Positions 1 through 7,612 of a stretch of DNA of 9,777 nt are shown here, piece by piece. Below the pieces are notes generated by a model. That model worked only from the letters and a program-made list of their open reading frames with translations. It made no database searches and was not told where the DNA came from. Source of the DNA: Bordetella parapertussis (GTDB lineage Bacteria > Pseudomonadota > Gammaproteobacteria > Burkholderiales > SG8-41); assembly GCA_945870465.1 (NCBI GenBank), contig CAMBSS010000151.1, positions 1 through 9,777 of the forward strand. The letters are read 5' to 3'. The stretch's first letter is position 1, and each line of letters opens with the position of its first letter. The position numbers and the translations under genes were made by a program.

Positions 1-28
1 TGGGGTTTCTCCCGCCACCTTTGTGTGA

Positions 29-154
29 AACGCTGGTCCGGCGCTTACGGTATTTGCAGCTGGCAACAAATACCGTTTGATCGCTTACCGTCACCGCGAG
101 CTGCCGGACGACTGGGACGCGCAGCGCGCGGTGATTGCAGCATTGTCCGGTTGA
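29..154 (+). pseudogene. possible 3' remnant of an unidentified gene
   Basis: The frame is open from just after a TGA at 26-28 to a TGA at 152-154 and encodes about 41 residues. The second half (62-151) reads like real protein: a mixed charged stretch beginning GNKYRLIAYRH and ending AVIAALSG. There is no ATG in the frame, and the upstream TGA means it cannot simply continue from the left edge, so it would have to be the end of a frameshifted or broken gene. GNKYRLIA recalls a motif of HigB-type toxins, but the residues after it do not fit that family. An open frame of this length also occurs by chance in GC-rich DNA. I do not recognise a function. Confidence 0.18.
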
Positions 155-418
155 GATTCCGAGACCGGAGGCAACCGTGCCAATCGGCGCGGCCTGCATT
201 TGAATCTATGCACAACTGGTAAGCGAAATACGGCGCAAACCGCCGCGCGCCTTCCCTCGGAAAATGTCTCAATGATGCGAAGAACGACCTTCGCACAAAC
301 AGAGAATAGAGACGAATTTCAGGGTGCTGCAGGGTGAAAATGCACCGACCGGTGCCCACTCTGAATTCGCAGCGCCGGAAAAAGCCCCGTAAATTCGCGG
401 CTTAGGCCGCGCAGGAAC
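155..418. other. intergenic stretch with no recognisable gene
   Basis: No open frame here has believable protein composition; the frames on both strands are arginine- and serine-rich shadows. Small structures are visible. A 7-bp stem TGCGAAG/CTTCGCA with a 6-base loop lies at 276-295. A direct repeat of CAGGGTG lies at about 320-336. A short inverted repeat GCACC/GGTGC lies at 342-355. A 6-bp stem CGCGGC/GCCGCG with loop TTAG lies at 396-411. The last could be a second, backup terminator for the minus-strand tRNA, because on that strand it is followed about 12 bases later by five T residues. None has a known role. Confidence 0.5.
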
Positions 419-441
419 AAGGCCAGAGCATGTCTGGCCTT
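419..441 (-). terminator. hairpin terminator of the tRNA-Ala gene
   Basis: A perfect 9-bp inverted repeat, AAGGCCAGA and TCTGGCCTT, surrounds a 5-base loop. It starts 7 bases past the encoded CCA end of the minus-strand tRNA. The following minus-strand bases are TTGTTCC, so the T tract is short. The position right after a single tRNA gene makes transcription termination or 3'-end processing the natural reading. Confidence 0.65.
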
Positions 442-448
442 GAGATGG

Positions 449-524
<76 letters not shown>

Positions 525-537
525 AAGATAAGCCATT

Positions 538-567
538 ATTTTAGCAGGATATGCTGCCGGCTGGAAA
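538..567 (-). promoter_or_regulatory. candidate promoter of the tRNA-Ala gene
   Basis: On the minus strand, TTTCCA (562-567) and TAAAAT (538-543) are separated by 18 bases. A start about 7 bases past the -10 box would give a leader of only a few bases before the mature tRNA end at 524, which suits a tRNA gene. The -35 match is weak; the -10 match and the spacing are good. Confidence 0.5.
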
Positions 568-570
568 GCT

Positions 571-583
571 CGCCAGGCTGGCG
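571..583. promoter_or_regulatory. 13-bp palindrome between two divergent promoters
   Basis: CGCCAG-G-CTGGCG is a perfect inverted repeat. It overlaps the weak -35 region of the SapC-gene promoter and ends 3 bp from the -35 box of the tRNA promoter. Two exact copies of TGCCGGC flank it at 555-561 and 584-590. It could be an operator or only a GC-rich coincidence; no known binding-site family is recognised. Confidence 0.3.
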
Positions 584-606
584 TGCCGGCGAATGCGCGC
601 TATAAT
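578..606 (+). promoter_or_regulatory. candidate sigma-70 promoter of the SapC-family gene
   Basis: A perfect TATAAT lies at 601-606. The hexamer 17 bases upstream, CTGGCG (578-583), matches TTGACA at only three positions and lies inside a palindrome, which fits a regulated promoter. The predicted start near 613 would give a leader of about 26 bases before the ATG at 639. Confidence 0.5.
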
Positions 607-638
607 CTTTTCCATCATTTTTAACGGGACGCTCCCCC

Positions 639-1430
639 ATGCCGACCGCTGCCACTCCCCAGATCACCCCGCCGTACGGCTTTCAGGAAGTCGTGGCGCT
701 CGCCAAGACGCACCGCGTGCTGCTGCCCAAGGGCCCGACGCTGCCGGTGGTGTTCCGCACCATGAATCCGATCCCGGTCAGCTATACCGAATTTCCGATT
801 GCGAGCCACGACTACCCGCTGGTATTCATTACGGCCGATGAAGGCAAGACCTTTGCGCCCATGCTGGTGCTGGGGCTTGCCGGCCAGCAGAACCTGTTCG
901 TCACCAATGGCGACACCTGGGAGCCGGCGGCTTATGTTCCCGCCTACGTGCGGCGCTACCCGTTCTGCATGACCCGCGTCATGGTCGACGGCCAGGAAGC
1001 GCCGGAGCGCGTCGCCTGCGTCGAAAAACGCGCGATCAACGACAACGGCGAGAAACTGTTCGACGATAAGGGCACGGCTCTGCCTGAATGGGAGCAACGC
1101 CAGAAACTGCTGTTCGAATACGAAGCCGACCTCGCGCGCACCGAAGAAATGTGCAAGCTGCTCGCGCAGCATCAGCTGCTCGAGCCCTTCACCATGCAGG
1201 CGGTGCCCAACCAGGGCGAGCCGCTGCAGCTGACCGGCATGTTCCGCGTCGCCGAAGCGAAGCTGGCCGAACTCGATGCATCGGTGCTGAAAGACCTGGT
1301 GCAAAAAGGCGTGCTCGGGCGGATTTATGCGCACCTGATGTCGCTCGAAAATTTCCAGCGTCTGCTGGGACGCCGTGGCGACACCGCCAAGCCGGCGGCC
1401 GCGGAAAAACCCGCCGGAAAAAAAGCTTAA
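639..1430 (+). CDS. SapC family protein
   Basis: This 263-residue protein matches the SapC family, named from an S-layer-associated gene set in alphaproteobacteria; its biochemical role is not established. Family hallmarks are the opening [18 protein letters not shown] block (about residues 43-60), the NLFV segment (85-88), the [11 protein letters not shown] block (99-109), the GEKLFDDKG segment (137-145), and a helical [16 protein letters not shown] stretch (160-175) followed by LLEPF. No signal peptide or membrane segment is visible, so it looks cytoplasmic. The C-terminus (about 249-263) is a low-complexity Ala/Lys/Pro tail. The ATG at 639 lies 32 bases past a perfect TATAAT box; upstream there is only a weak GGGA ribosome site. 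Its stop overlaps the stop of the convergent lgt gene. The family assignment is firm, the function open. Confidence 0.88.
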   Translation: MPTAATPQITPPYGFQEVVALAKTHRVLLPKGPTLPVVFRTMNPIPVSYTEFPIASHDYPLVFITADEGKTFAPMLVLGLAGQQNLFVTNGDTWEPAAYVPAYVRRYPFCMTRVMVDGQEAPERVACVEKRAINDNGEKLFDDKGTALPEWEQRQKLLFEYEADLARTEEMCKLLAQHQLLEPFTMQAVPNQGEPLQLTGMFRVAEAKLAELDASVLKDLVQKGVLGRIYAHLMSLENFQRLLGRRGDTAKPAAAEKPAGKKA

Positions 1431-2215
1431 TCAGCCGGGCGCCGGTACGCCCAGGCCAGCATCACCACGCCCGCCGCTATCATCGGCAGCGACAGCCACT
1501 GTCCCATCGAAAAACCGAACGCCAGCAGCCCCAGGAAACTGTCCGGCTCGCGCGTGAACTCCACCGCAAAGCGGAACGCGCCGTAACCGATCAGGAAACA
1601 CGCCGATACGGCGCCGCGCGGCTGCGGCTTGGCTGCAAACCACCATAGCAGGACAAATAACACGACGCCCTCGAGCGCGAACTCATAGAGTTGCGAAGGG
1701 TGACGCGGCACGCGGTCGACGTTCGGAAAAATCATCGCCCACGGGCCGTCGGTCGCGCGCCCCCACAATTCCGCATTGATAAAATTGCCGAGCCGCCCGG
1801 CGGCGAGCCCCAGCGGCGCCAGCGGCGCGATGAAATCCGTGATCGCGAGCCACTTCAACCCGCGCGCGCGCGCATACCACCACAGCGCGATGATGACGCC
1901 GAGAAAGCCGCCATGGAACGACATGCCGCCTTCCCATACGTAAAAAATCTTCCACGGCTCGGCGAAGTAATCGCTGAATTTGTAGAACAACACATAGCCA
2001 AGGCGGCCGCCCGCGATGACGCCGAGGATGCCGTAAAACAACAGGTCGTCGAATTGCTGCGCGCTTACCGCGGAATGCCCGCGCGACTTGATCGCATAGC
2101 GTCCGGCCAGCCAGATCAACGCGAAACCGAGCAGATAAGTCAGGCCGTACCAGCGTATGGCGAGCGGACCGAACAGTTGGATGGCAACCGGATCGAACTG
2201 CGGGTGAACCAGCAT
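1427..2215 (-). CDS. lgt: prolipoprotein diacylglyceryl transferase (Lgt)
   Basis: Lgt is the inner-membrane enzyme that moves a diacylglyceryl group from phosphatidylglycerol to the lipobox cysteine of prolipoproteins, the first step of lipoprotein maturation. The 262 residues are near the family's usual length. The N-terminus carries HPQFDPV (4-10). Several hydrophobic membrane segments follow. SFHGG places the functionally important histidine at residue 101. The Lgt signature GRLGNFIN spans 140-147 with Arg141 and Asn144, then [13 protein letters not shown] (171-178) and the GAFRF..EF segment with Arg215. The C-terminal [13 protein letters not shown] motif is intact, so the enzyme should be active. 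The start is the family-typical MLVHPQFDP; no good ribosome site precedes it. It diverges from ilvD and converges on the SapC-family gene, with the two stop codons overlapping. Confidence 0.97.
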   Translation of the reverse strand: MLVHPQFDPVAIQLFGPLAIRWYGLTYLLGFALIWLAGRYAIKSRGHSAVSAQQFDDLLFYGILGVIAGGRLGYVLFYKFSDYFAEPWKIFYVWEGGMSFHGGFLGVIIALWWYARARGLKWLAITDFIAPLAPLGLAAGRLGNFINAELWGRATDGPWAMIFPNVDRVPRHPSQLYEFALEGVVLFVLLWWFAAKPQPRGAVSACFLIGYGAFRFAVEFTREPDSFLGLLAFGFSMGQWLSLPMIAAGVVMLAWAYRRPAD

Positions 2216-2276
2216 TAAATGCCCGGGGGTTTGGGTTAAAATCGTCGATTATACGTAACGCTGTCAAGGACACATC
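2216..2276. promoter_or_regulatory. divergent lgt/ilvD promoter region
   Basis: This 61-bp gap must hold the start signals of both genes unless they are read from further away. On the minus strand, TTGACA (2262-2267) is followed after 18 bases by GATTTT (2238-2243), and a perfect but unpartnered TATAAT lies at 2248-2253; either could serve lgt. On the plus strand, TAAAAT (2237-2242) and TATACG (2250-2255) are possible -10 boxes for ilvD, without a convincing -35. The ilvD ribosome site AAGGA (2266-2270), 6 bases from its ATG, is clear. I see no leader peptide or attenuator upstream of ilvD. Confidence 0.4.
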
Positions 2277-3950
2277 ATGGCACTGAACAAACGCAGCCGC
2301 CTCATCACGCACGGCGACGCGCGCTCGCCCAATCGCGCCATGCTGCGCGCGGTCGGCTTCGGCGACACCGATTTCGAAAAACCCATCGTCGGCGTCGCCA
2401 ACGGCCATTCCAACATGAATCCATGCAATGCCGGCATCCAGCCGCTGGTCGACCGCGCGATGGCGGCGCTGCGCGAAATCGGCGCGATGCCACAGGTGTT
2501 CGGCGTGCCTACTATCACCGACGGCATCGGCATGGGCACCGAGGCGATGAAGTATTCGCTGGTGTCGCGCGAAGTCATCGCCGACGCCATCGAAACGTCG
2601 GTCAACGGCCAGGCCATGGACGGCGTGCTGGTGTGCGGCGGCTGCGACAAGAACATGCCCGGCGGCATGATAGCCATGGCGCGCATGAACGTGCCCGGCA
2701 TTTATGTTTATGCCGGCACCATCAAGCCCGGCAAGTGGAAAGGCCAGGACCTGACCGTCGTCAGCGTGTTCGAGGCGGTCGGCGCTTTCAGCGCGGGCAA
2801 GATGGCGCGCGAAGATTTCATTGGCATCGAAAAAAACGCCTGCCCTTCGGTGGGCGCCTGCGGCGGCATGTTTACCGCCAATACGATGTCGTCGTCGTTC
2901 GAAGCGCTCGGCATGAGTTTGCTCGGTTCTTCACAAATGGCATCGCCCGATGCCGAGAAAGCCGATTCGGCCGCCGCGTCTGCCACGGCACTCGTCAACG
3001 CGATCCGGCTCAATTTGCGGCCGCGCGACATCATCACGCGCAAATCGATCGAGAACGCCGCCGCCCTGATCATGGCCACCGGCGGTTCGACCAATGCGGT
3101 GCTGCACTATCTGGCAATCGCGCATGCCGCCGAGGTCAAGTGGACGATAGATGATTTCGAGCGCGTGCGGCGCAAAGTACCGGTGATCTGCGATTTAAAA
3201 CCTTCCGGGCGCTACGTCGCAACTGACTTTCATCGCGCGGGCGGCGTGCCGCAGGTGTTGAAGATGTTGCTGGTGCATGGTCTCCTGCATGGCGACTGCA
3301 TGACGATCACCGGCAAAACGCTGGCTGCGGAACTCGCCAAAATCCCGGCGAAGCCGCGCAAAGATCAGGATGTAATCCGGCCGTGGAACAACCCTTTATA
3401 TGCGCACGGCCATCTCGCGATACTCAAAGGCAATCTCGCGCCCGAAGGCTGCGTCGCCAAAATCACCGGACTGAAGTCGCCCAAGATCACCGGGCCGGCG
3501 CGCGTATTCGACTCCGAACCCAAAGCGATGAACGCGATACTCGCGAAAAAAATCAAACCCGGCGACGTGCTGGTGATCCGCTATGAAGGCCCCAAGGGCG
3601 GCCCTGGCATGCAGGAAATGCTGGCGCCGACTTCGGCACTCATCGGCCAGGGTCTCGGCGAATCGGTGGGCCTCATCACCGACGGCCGCTTTTCGGGCGG
3701 CACCTGGGGCATGGTGGTCGGACATGTCGCGCCCGAAGCTTTCGAAGGCGGGCCGATAGCACTCGTCAAGGAAGGCGACTCCATTACCATCGACGCGCAC
3801 AAGCGCCTGATCCAGGTCAATGTGACCGCCAAAGAACTCGCTCAGCGCAAAAAGAAATGGCGCCAGCCCAAGCCGCGCTACACGCGCGGCCTGCTCGCCA
3901 AGTACGTGAAGCTCGTGTCTTCCGCGAGCAAAGGCGCGGTAACGGGCTAG
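2277..3950 (+). CDS. ilvD: dihydroxy-acid dehydratase (IlvD)
   Basis: IlvD dehydrates 2,3-dihydroxy-isovalerate and 2,3-dihydroxy-3-methylvalerate to the 2-keto acids that precede valine, leucine and isoleucine. It is cytoplasmic and uses an iron-sulfur cluster plus Mg2+. The 557-residue length is the shorter form of the family. Three expected cluster cysteines are visible: Cys50 in NPCN, Cys123 in GGCDKN and Cys195 in SVGACGG. Metal and active-site candidates are Asp82, Asp124, Lys125 (the carbamylated lysine of the family), Glu447 in GMQEM, and the proposed catalytic Ser473 in GRFSGGT. The three-cysteine pattern fits the [2Fe-2S] subgroup, though cluster type cannot be proved from sequence. 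The ATG follows AAGGA by 6 bases. The next gene starts 26 bases after the stop with no terminator between, suggesting co-transcription. Confidence 0.97.
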   Translation: MALNKRSRLITHGDARSPNRAMLRAVGFGDTDFEKPIVGVANGHSNMNPCNAGIQPLVDRAMAALREIGAMPQVFGVPTITDGIGMGTEAMKYSLVSREVIADAIETSVNGQAMDGVLVCGGCDKNMPGGMIAMARMNVPGIYVYAGTIKPGKWKGQDLTVVSVFEAVGAFSAGKMAREDFIGIEKNACPSVGACGGMFTANTMSSSFEALGMSLLGSSQMASPDAEKADSAAASATALVNAIRLNLRPRDIITRKSIENAAALIMATGGSTNAVLHYLAIAHAAEVKWTIDDFERVRRKVPVICDLKPSGRYVATDFHRAGGVPQVLKMLLVHGLLHGDCMTITGKTLAAELAKIPAKPRKDQDVIRPWNNPLYAHGHLAILKGNLAPEGCVAKITGLKSPKITGPARVFDSEPKAMNAILAKKIKPGDVLVIRYEGPKGGPGMQEMLAPTSALIGQGLGESVGLITDGRFSGGTWGMVVGHVAPEAFEGGPIALVKEGDSITIDAHKRLIQVNVTAKELAQRKKKWRQPKPRYTRGLLAKYVKLVSSASKGAVTG

Positions 3951-3976
3951 CCGGATCAGGAGCGGGCGGCGCACCC

Positions 3977-4957
3977 ATGCCATCATTGATAACTGCCGCG
4001 TGGGCCGCATGGGGTGCCGCCAATCTGCCGGTTGCGGATAAATTCGCGGCGGACGATCTCGCCGGCGCCATCGTCAAGCTCGGCATCCGCGTGCCGCCGA
4101 CCGCGCGCACCGCCGACACGCTGGGCACCGAACGCGAAGGCACCGGCGTATTGATAGACGACGCCGGCCATATCCTGACCATCGGCTATCTGCTGCTCGA
4201 AGCGCAATCGATACTGATCGTCGCCGCTGACGGGCGCGTGTTGCCGGCCACCGTCGCCGGCTTCGATCACGCTACCGGCTTCGGCCTCGTGCGTGCGGCG
4301 CAATCGCTTGATCATCCGCCGCTGGCCTTGGGCGACAGCAGCGCCCTGCGCGAAATGAGTACCGTGGCCGTCGCCGCGCATGCGGGTGCCGGCGGCTGGT
4401 CCAACGCCTGCGTCGTCAAACGGCGGTCTTTCACCGGCTGGTGGGAGTACGCGCTCGATGACGCAATTTTCACCGCACCGGCGCGCGACAATCACAGCGG
4501 CGCCGCGTTGATCGACGACGCAGGCCAGCTGATCGGCATCGGCTCCTTGTGGGTCGGCGATGCTATCGATGCCGGCGCGGCGTTTCCCGGCAACATGTTC
4601 GTGCCAACCGATCTCCTGAAGCCCATCCTCAAAGATCTCACCACGCAGGGCCGGCGCAGCGGCGCGGCGCGCCCCTGGCTGGGGATTTATTCGGAGGAAA
4701 TGCGCCAGCACCTGGTCGTCACCCAGGTGTTGCGCGATTCGCCGGCAGAACGCGGCGGCCTGAAGCGCGGCGACGTCATCCTCGCTCTCGGCGGACAGGC
4801 GATCGGCAACCAGGCCGAGTTCTATCACGCGCTGTGGGCGAGCGGCGGCGCCGGCAACCAAATCACGCTGCAAATCTGGCGCGCCAAGACCGTGCGCGAA
4901 ATCAGCGTGCATTCGATAGACCGCATGGAATATCTGCGGCCATCCCTGCAGTCCTGA
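3977..4957 (+). CDS. trypsin-like S1C-type protein with PDZ domain, probably catalytically inactive
   Basis: This 326-residue protein has an HtrA-like layout: a trypsin-like core (about 45-215) and one C-terminal PDZ domain (about 232-315; WLGIY, SPAERGGLKRGDVILALGG). The catalytic triad is not intact. Where HtrA proteases have the histidine of a TNNHV-like motif, this protein has TIGYLL with Tyr71. Where they have the aspartate of a TDLA-like motif, it has ATGFGL with Gly101. Only a serine, Ser174 in NHSGAAL, remains at the GNSGG position. From memory, related proteins in other proteobacteria share the TIGYL and TGFGLV changes, so this looks like a conserved non-protease branch rather than local decay. 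No clear signal peptide is seen. The first in-frame ATG after the ilvD stop is used; an upstream start at 3857 would overlap ilvD by 94 bases. AGGAG (3958-3962) is 14 bases away, rather far. The role is probably peptide binding. Confidence 0.8.
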   Translation: MPSLITAAWAAWGAANLPVADKFAADDLAGAIVKLGIRVPPTARTADTLGTEREGTGVLIDDAGHILTIGYLLLEAQSILIVAADGRVLPATVAGFDHATGFGLVRAAQSLDHPPLALGDSSALREMSTVAVAAHAGAGGWSNACVVKRRSFTGWWEYALDDAIFTAPARDNHSGAALIDDAGQLIGIGSLWVGDAIDAGAAFPGNMFVPTDLLKPILKDLTTQGRRSGAARPWLGIYSEEMRQHLVVTQVLRDSPAERGGLKRGDVILALGGQAIGNQAEFYHALWASGGAGNQITLQIWRAKTVREISVHSIDRMEYLRPSLQS

Positions 4958-5011
4958 ACGCAGCTCAGCCGCGCGGCCGGTGTAAACTGGACGCCTTCCG
5001 CGGAACCCCCA

Positions 5012-7069
5012 ATGTCCAACCGACTCGCGCAGCAAACCAGTCCTTACCTGCAACAGCACGCCGAAAATCCGGTCGACTGGCACGCGTGGGGAGATGAAGC
5101 GCTCGAACTCGCGCGCGCGCAGGACAAACCCATCCTGCTGTCGATCGGCTACTCGGCGTGCCACTGGTGCCACGTGATGGCGCACGAGTCGTTCGAGGAT
5201 GCGCAAGTGGCGGCGATGATGAACGAGCTGTTCGTCAACGTAAAAGTCGACCGCGAAGAACGTCCCGATCTCGACCAGATTTATCAGGCCGCGCACGCGC
5301 TGCTAACGCGGCGCAATGGCGGCTGGCCATTGACGATGTTCCTGATGCCGGATCAGACACCGTTTTTCGGCGGCACCTATTTTCCGAAGACTTCACGCCA
5401 CGGCATGCCGGGTTTTATCGACCTCATGCCGCAGGTCGCGGCCGCGTATCACGACAAGCGTGGCGAAATCGAACAGCAAAACGAAGCCCTGCGCGCCGCT
5501 TTCACGCAAACCCTGCCGCCGCCTGCTGACGGCGGCGCGTTATCTGCGACGCTGCTGGACGAAGCGTTGCGCGACCTGAAAAACGTGTTCGACGAAACCG
5601 ACGGCGGGATCGGCGCCGCGCCCAAGTTTCCGCATCCGGCGGAACTCGCATTCTGCCTGCGCCGCGCCGCCGACGTCGGCGACCAATACGCGCTCGGCAT
5701 GGTGCGGCTTACGCTCAAGAACATGGCGGAAGGCGGAATTTACGACCAGCTGGGCGGTGGTTTCTGCCGTTACAGCGTCGACGCGCACTGGACGATCCCG
5801 CATTTCGAAAAGATGCTTTATGACAACGGCCCGCTCCTGAGCCTCTACAGCGATTTATGGCTCGCCGATCGCCAGACTTTGTATGCGCGCACCGTCAGCG
5901 ACACCGCGGCATGGGTCATGCGCGAAATGCAATCCCCGGTCGATGCCAATGAGGGCGGCTATTACTCGTCGCTCGACGCCGACTCCGAACACGTCGAAGG
6001 CAAGTTCTATGTGTGGACTCCGGACGCAGTCCAGGCCGCGTTGAGCGCCGGGGAATACGCGGTGGTTGAACCGCATTACGGGCTCGATGTGCGACCGAAC
6101 TTTGAACGGGAATTCTGGCATTTGCGCGTAACCAAGCCGCTGGCCGTGGTCGCCAAACGGCTGGAACTGACGCCGGAACGCGCGCAGGCGCTGCTCGACT
6201 CGGCGCGCGCAAAGTTGTTTGCCGCACGCGAACCGCGCGTGCGCCCCGGACGCGACGAGAAAGTGCTCGCCAGCTGGAACGCGCTGATGGTGAAAGGCAT
6301 GGCGCGCGCCGCGCGCGTATTCGGGCGTCCTGAATGGCTGCTGTCTGCGCGCAACGCGGTTGAGTTCATGCGCGCGACGTTATGGCGCGATGGGCGGTTG
6401 CTTGCAACGTACAAAGACGGCAATGCGCACCTCAATGCGTATCTCGACGACTACGCTTTTCTGCTCGATGCCCTGCTCGAACTGATGCAGCACGATTTCC
6501 GGATTGCGGACCTGGAATGGGCACGCGCGCTGGCCGAAGTCCTGCTCGAACAGTTCGAAGATCGCGCGCATGGCGGATTCTTTTTCGTCAGCCACGACCA
6601 CGAGCGCCTGCTCTATCGCGCCAAAAACGCCCAGGACCATGCCACGCCCGCCGGCAACGGCATCGCGGCACTTGCGCTCAACCGGCTCGGCCATCTGGTC
6701 GGCGAACCGCGCTATTGCGAGGCCGCAGCGCGCACCCTGCAGGCGTTCAAATTGCCGCTCGAGCGCCAGCCCAGCGCGCACACGAGCCTGTGCGCCGCGC
6801 TCGAAGAGGAACTGGCGCCGCCCGCCATCGTCGTATTGCGCGGCGGCGACGACGTGGCGGCGTGGCAGCGTGAAATCAACCAGCACTATTTGCCGCACAC
6901 GCTGGTGTTCGCGATCCCCACCGGAACCGCGGGCCTGCCGGCGGTGCTCGACAAACCCGCGGGTGACGCCGTCAACGCCTGGGTGTGCCGCGGCGTTAGT
7001 TGCTTACCACCGATCGCCGGCTGCGCCGCGCTGCTCGCCGTGCTGACCGCGCCCCCGGGCATGAATTAG
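5012..7069 (+). CDS. yyaL: thioredoxin-domain protein of the YyaL/DUF255 (SSP411-like) family
   Basis: The 685 residues match the YyaL family in length and order: an N-terminal thioredoxin-fold domain (about 1-165) and a long alpha-helical, six-hairpin-glycosidase-like region (about 180-680). Visible hallmarks are [14 protein letters not shown] at the N-terminus, CHWCH with Cys50 and Cys53 in the thioredoxin position, [18 protein letters not shown] (102-110), GGTYFP (120-125), KFPHP (205-209), HFEKMLYDN (264-272), [10 protein letters not shown] (317-326) and [12 protein letters not shown]. All key motifs are present and the frame is intact. The biochemical role of the family is not settled; the N-terminal CxxC suggests redox or thiol chemistry. 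No signal peptide is seen, so it is probably cytoplasmic. The ATG is 54 bases past the preceding gene, with a weak GGAA ribosome site. Confidence 0.93.
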   Translation: MSNRLAQQTSPYLQQHAENPVDWHAWGDEALELARAQDKPILLSIGYSACHWCHVMAHESFEDAQVAAMMNELFVNVKVDREERPDLDQIYQAAHALLTRRNGGWPLTMFLMPDQTPFFGGTYFPKTSRHGMPGFIDLMPQVAAAYHDKRGEIEQQNEALRAAFTQTLPPPADGGALSATLLDEALRDLKNVFDETDGGIGAAPKFPHPAELAFCLRRAADVGDQYALGMVRLTLKNMAEGGIYDQLGGGFCRYSVDAHWTIPHFEKMLYDNGPLLSLYSDLWLADRQTLYARTVSDTAAWVMREMQSPVDANEGGYYSSLDADSEHVEGKFYVWTPDAVQAALSAGEYAVVEPHYGLDVRPNFEREFWHLRVTKPLAVVAKRLELTPERAQALLDSARAKLFAAREPRVRPGRDEKVLASWNALMVKGMARAARVFGRPEWLLSARNAVEFMRATLWRDGRLLATYKDGNAHLNAYLDDYAFLLDALLELMQHDFRIADLEWARALAEVLLEQFEDRAHGGFFFVSHDHERLLYRAKNAQDHATPAGNGIAALALNRLGHLVGEPRYCEAAARTLQAFKLPLERQPSAHTSLCAALEEELAPPAIVVLRGGDDVAAWQREINQHYLPHTLVFAIPTGTAGLPAVLDKPAGDAVNAWVCRGVSCLPPIAGCAALLAVLTAPPGMN

Positions 7070-7131
7070 AAATGGCCGGACGGATTTGTTATGATGCCGG
7101 CAGTTTTTGTGTGCCCCTCAAAGGAGACCGT

Positions 7132-7443
7132 ATGAAATCGTTTTTGTCTGGTTTGCTCGGCGTCCTGAGCCTGGTTACCGCCGGCAGTATTTTCGCCGCC
7201 ACCGCCGACGAAACGTATAAAAGCGCGTGCGGCGCCTGCCACGACGCCGGCCTTGCTGGTGCGCCCAAGCTCGGCGACAAGGCGGCATGGGCGCCACGCG
7301 TCAAACAAGGCAAGGAAGCGCTGTACAAAATCGCGCTGCTGGGCAAGCCCGGCACCACGATGATGCCCAAAGGCGGCGTCGCGAAACTGTCCGATGCCGA
7401 AGTTAAAGCGGTGGTCGACCTGATGCTGGCAAAAATCAAATAA
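7132..7443 (+). CDS. secreted c-type cytochrome, cytochrome c5-like
   Basis: This 103-residue protein is a monoheme class I c-type cytochrome, an electron carrier in the periplasm. A signal peptide covers about residues 1-23 (Lys2, hydrophobic core GLLGVLSLVTAG, cleavage near IFAA). The heme-binding motif is C33-G-A-C36-H37, and Met77 or Met78 in TTMMPKGG is the likely distal ligand. The GAPKLGDKAAWAPR segment after the heme site is typical of cytochrome c5-type proteins. Those often carry an extra cysteine pair near the C-terminus; here it is absent. The start at 7132 has AAGGAG (7121-7126) 5 bases upstream and gives the signal peptide; longer frames do not. A TATGAT at 7090-7095 could be a local -10 box. 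The gene is followed by a strong terminator. Its electron partners cannot be inferred from the neighbours. Confidence 0.93.
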   Translation: MKSFLSGLLGVLSLVTAGSIFAATADETYKSACGACHDAGLAGAPKLGDKAAWAPRVKQGKEALYKIALLGKPGTTMMPKGGVAKLSDAEVKAVVDLMLAKIK

Positions 7444-7462
7444 CCCGTCCCGCGACACACAG

Positions 7463-7489
7463 GGCGCGCCGGCAGGCGCGCCTTTTTTT
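7463..7489 (+). terminator. rho-independent terminator after the cytochrome gene
   Basis: GGCGCGCC (7463-7470) and GGCGCGCC (7475-7482) form a perfect 8-bp all-GC stem with loop GGCA, followed by seven T residues. It lies 19 bases past the cytochrome stop and would end transcripts coming from the ilvD side. It is the strongest terminator in the window. Confidence 0.9.
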
Positions 7490-7539
7490 CGTCCGGCGGC
7501 CGCGGCGCCGGTCCGCCAAGACGCACGGCAGGCGCAAAA

Positions 7540-7568
7540 TTGACAACGGGCAGGCGCCTACGGATAAT
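7540..7568 (+). promoter_or_regulatory. strong sigma-70 promoter of the Liv binding-protein gene
   Basis: A consensus -35 box TTGACA (7540-7545) is separated by the ideal 17 bases from GATAAT (7563-7568), one mismatch from TATAAT. Transcription starting near 7575 would give a leader of about 38 bases. It lies between the cytochrome terminator and the binding-protein start, so it begins a new transcription unit. High output is expected for an abundant binding protein. Confidence 0.8.
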
Positions 7569-7612
7569 CATTTTTTCCGCTGCGACAACAATTTATGCTC
7601 ACGGGAGAGACC

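Noticed and set aside
29..154. A HigB-type toxin gene suggested by GNKYRLIA
   Set aside because: The residues on both sides do not fit the HigB fold, there is no start codon, and no antitoxin gene follows.
3857..3976. A longer start for the protease-PDZ gene at 3857
   Set aside because: It would overlap the conserved end of ilvD by 94 bases, and the added residues are arginine/alanine-rich shadow sequence of ilvD.
3983..5296. A 437-residue open frame on the minus strand
   Set aside because: It is antisense to the protease-PDZ gene and yyaL, is rich in Arg, His and Gly, and matches no family; long antisense frames are expected in GC-rich DNA.
7000..7131. A longer start for the cytochrome gene at 7000
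   Set aside because: It would overlap yyaL and bury the signal peptide; AAGGAG sits properly before 7132.
7463..7482. Two GGCGCGCC copies as a regulatory direct repeat
   Set aside because: Each copy is its own reverse complement and together they form the terminator stem followed by seven T residues.
7595..7612. An earlier ATG for the Liv binding protein at 7595
   Set aside because: No ribosome site precedes it, while GGGAG lies 5 bases before the ATG at 7613, which gives a normal lipoprotein signal.
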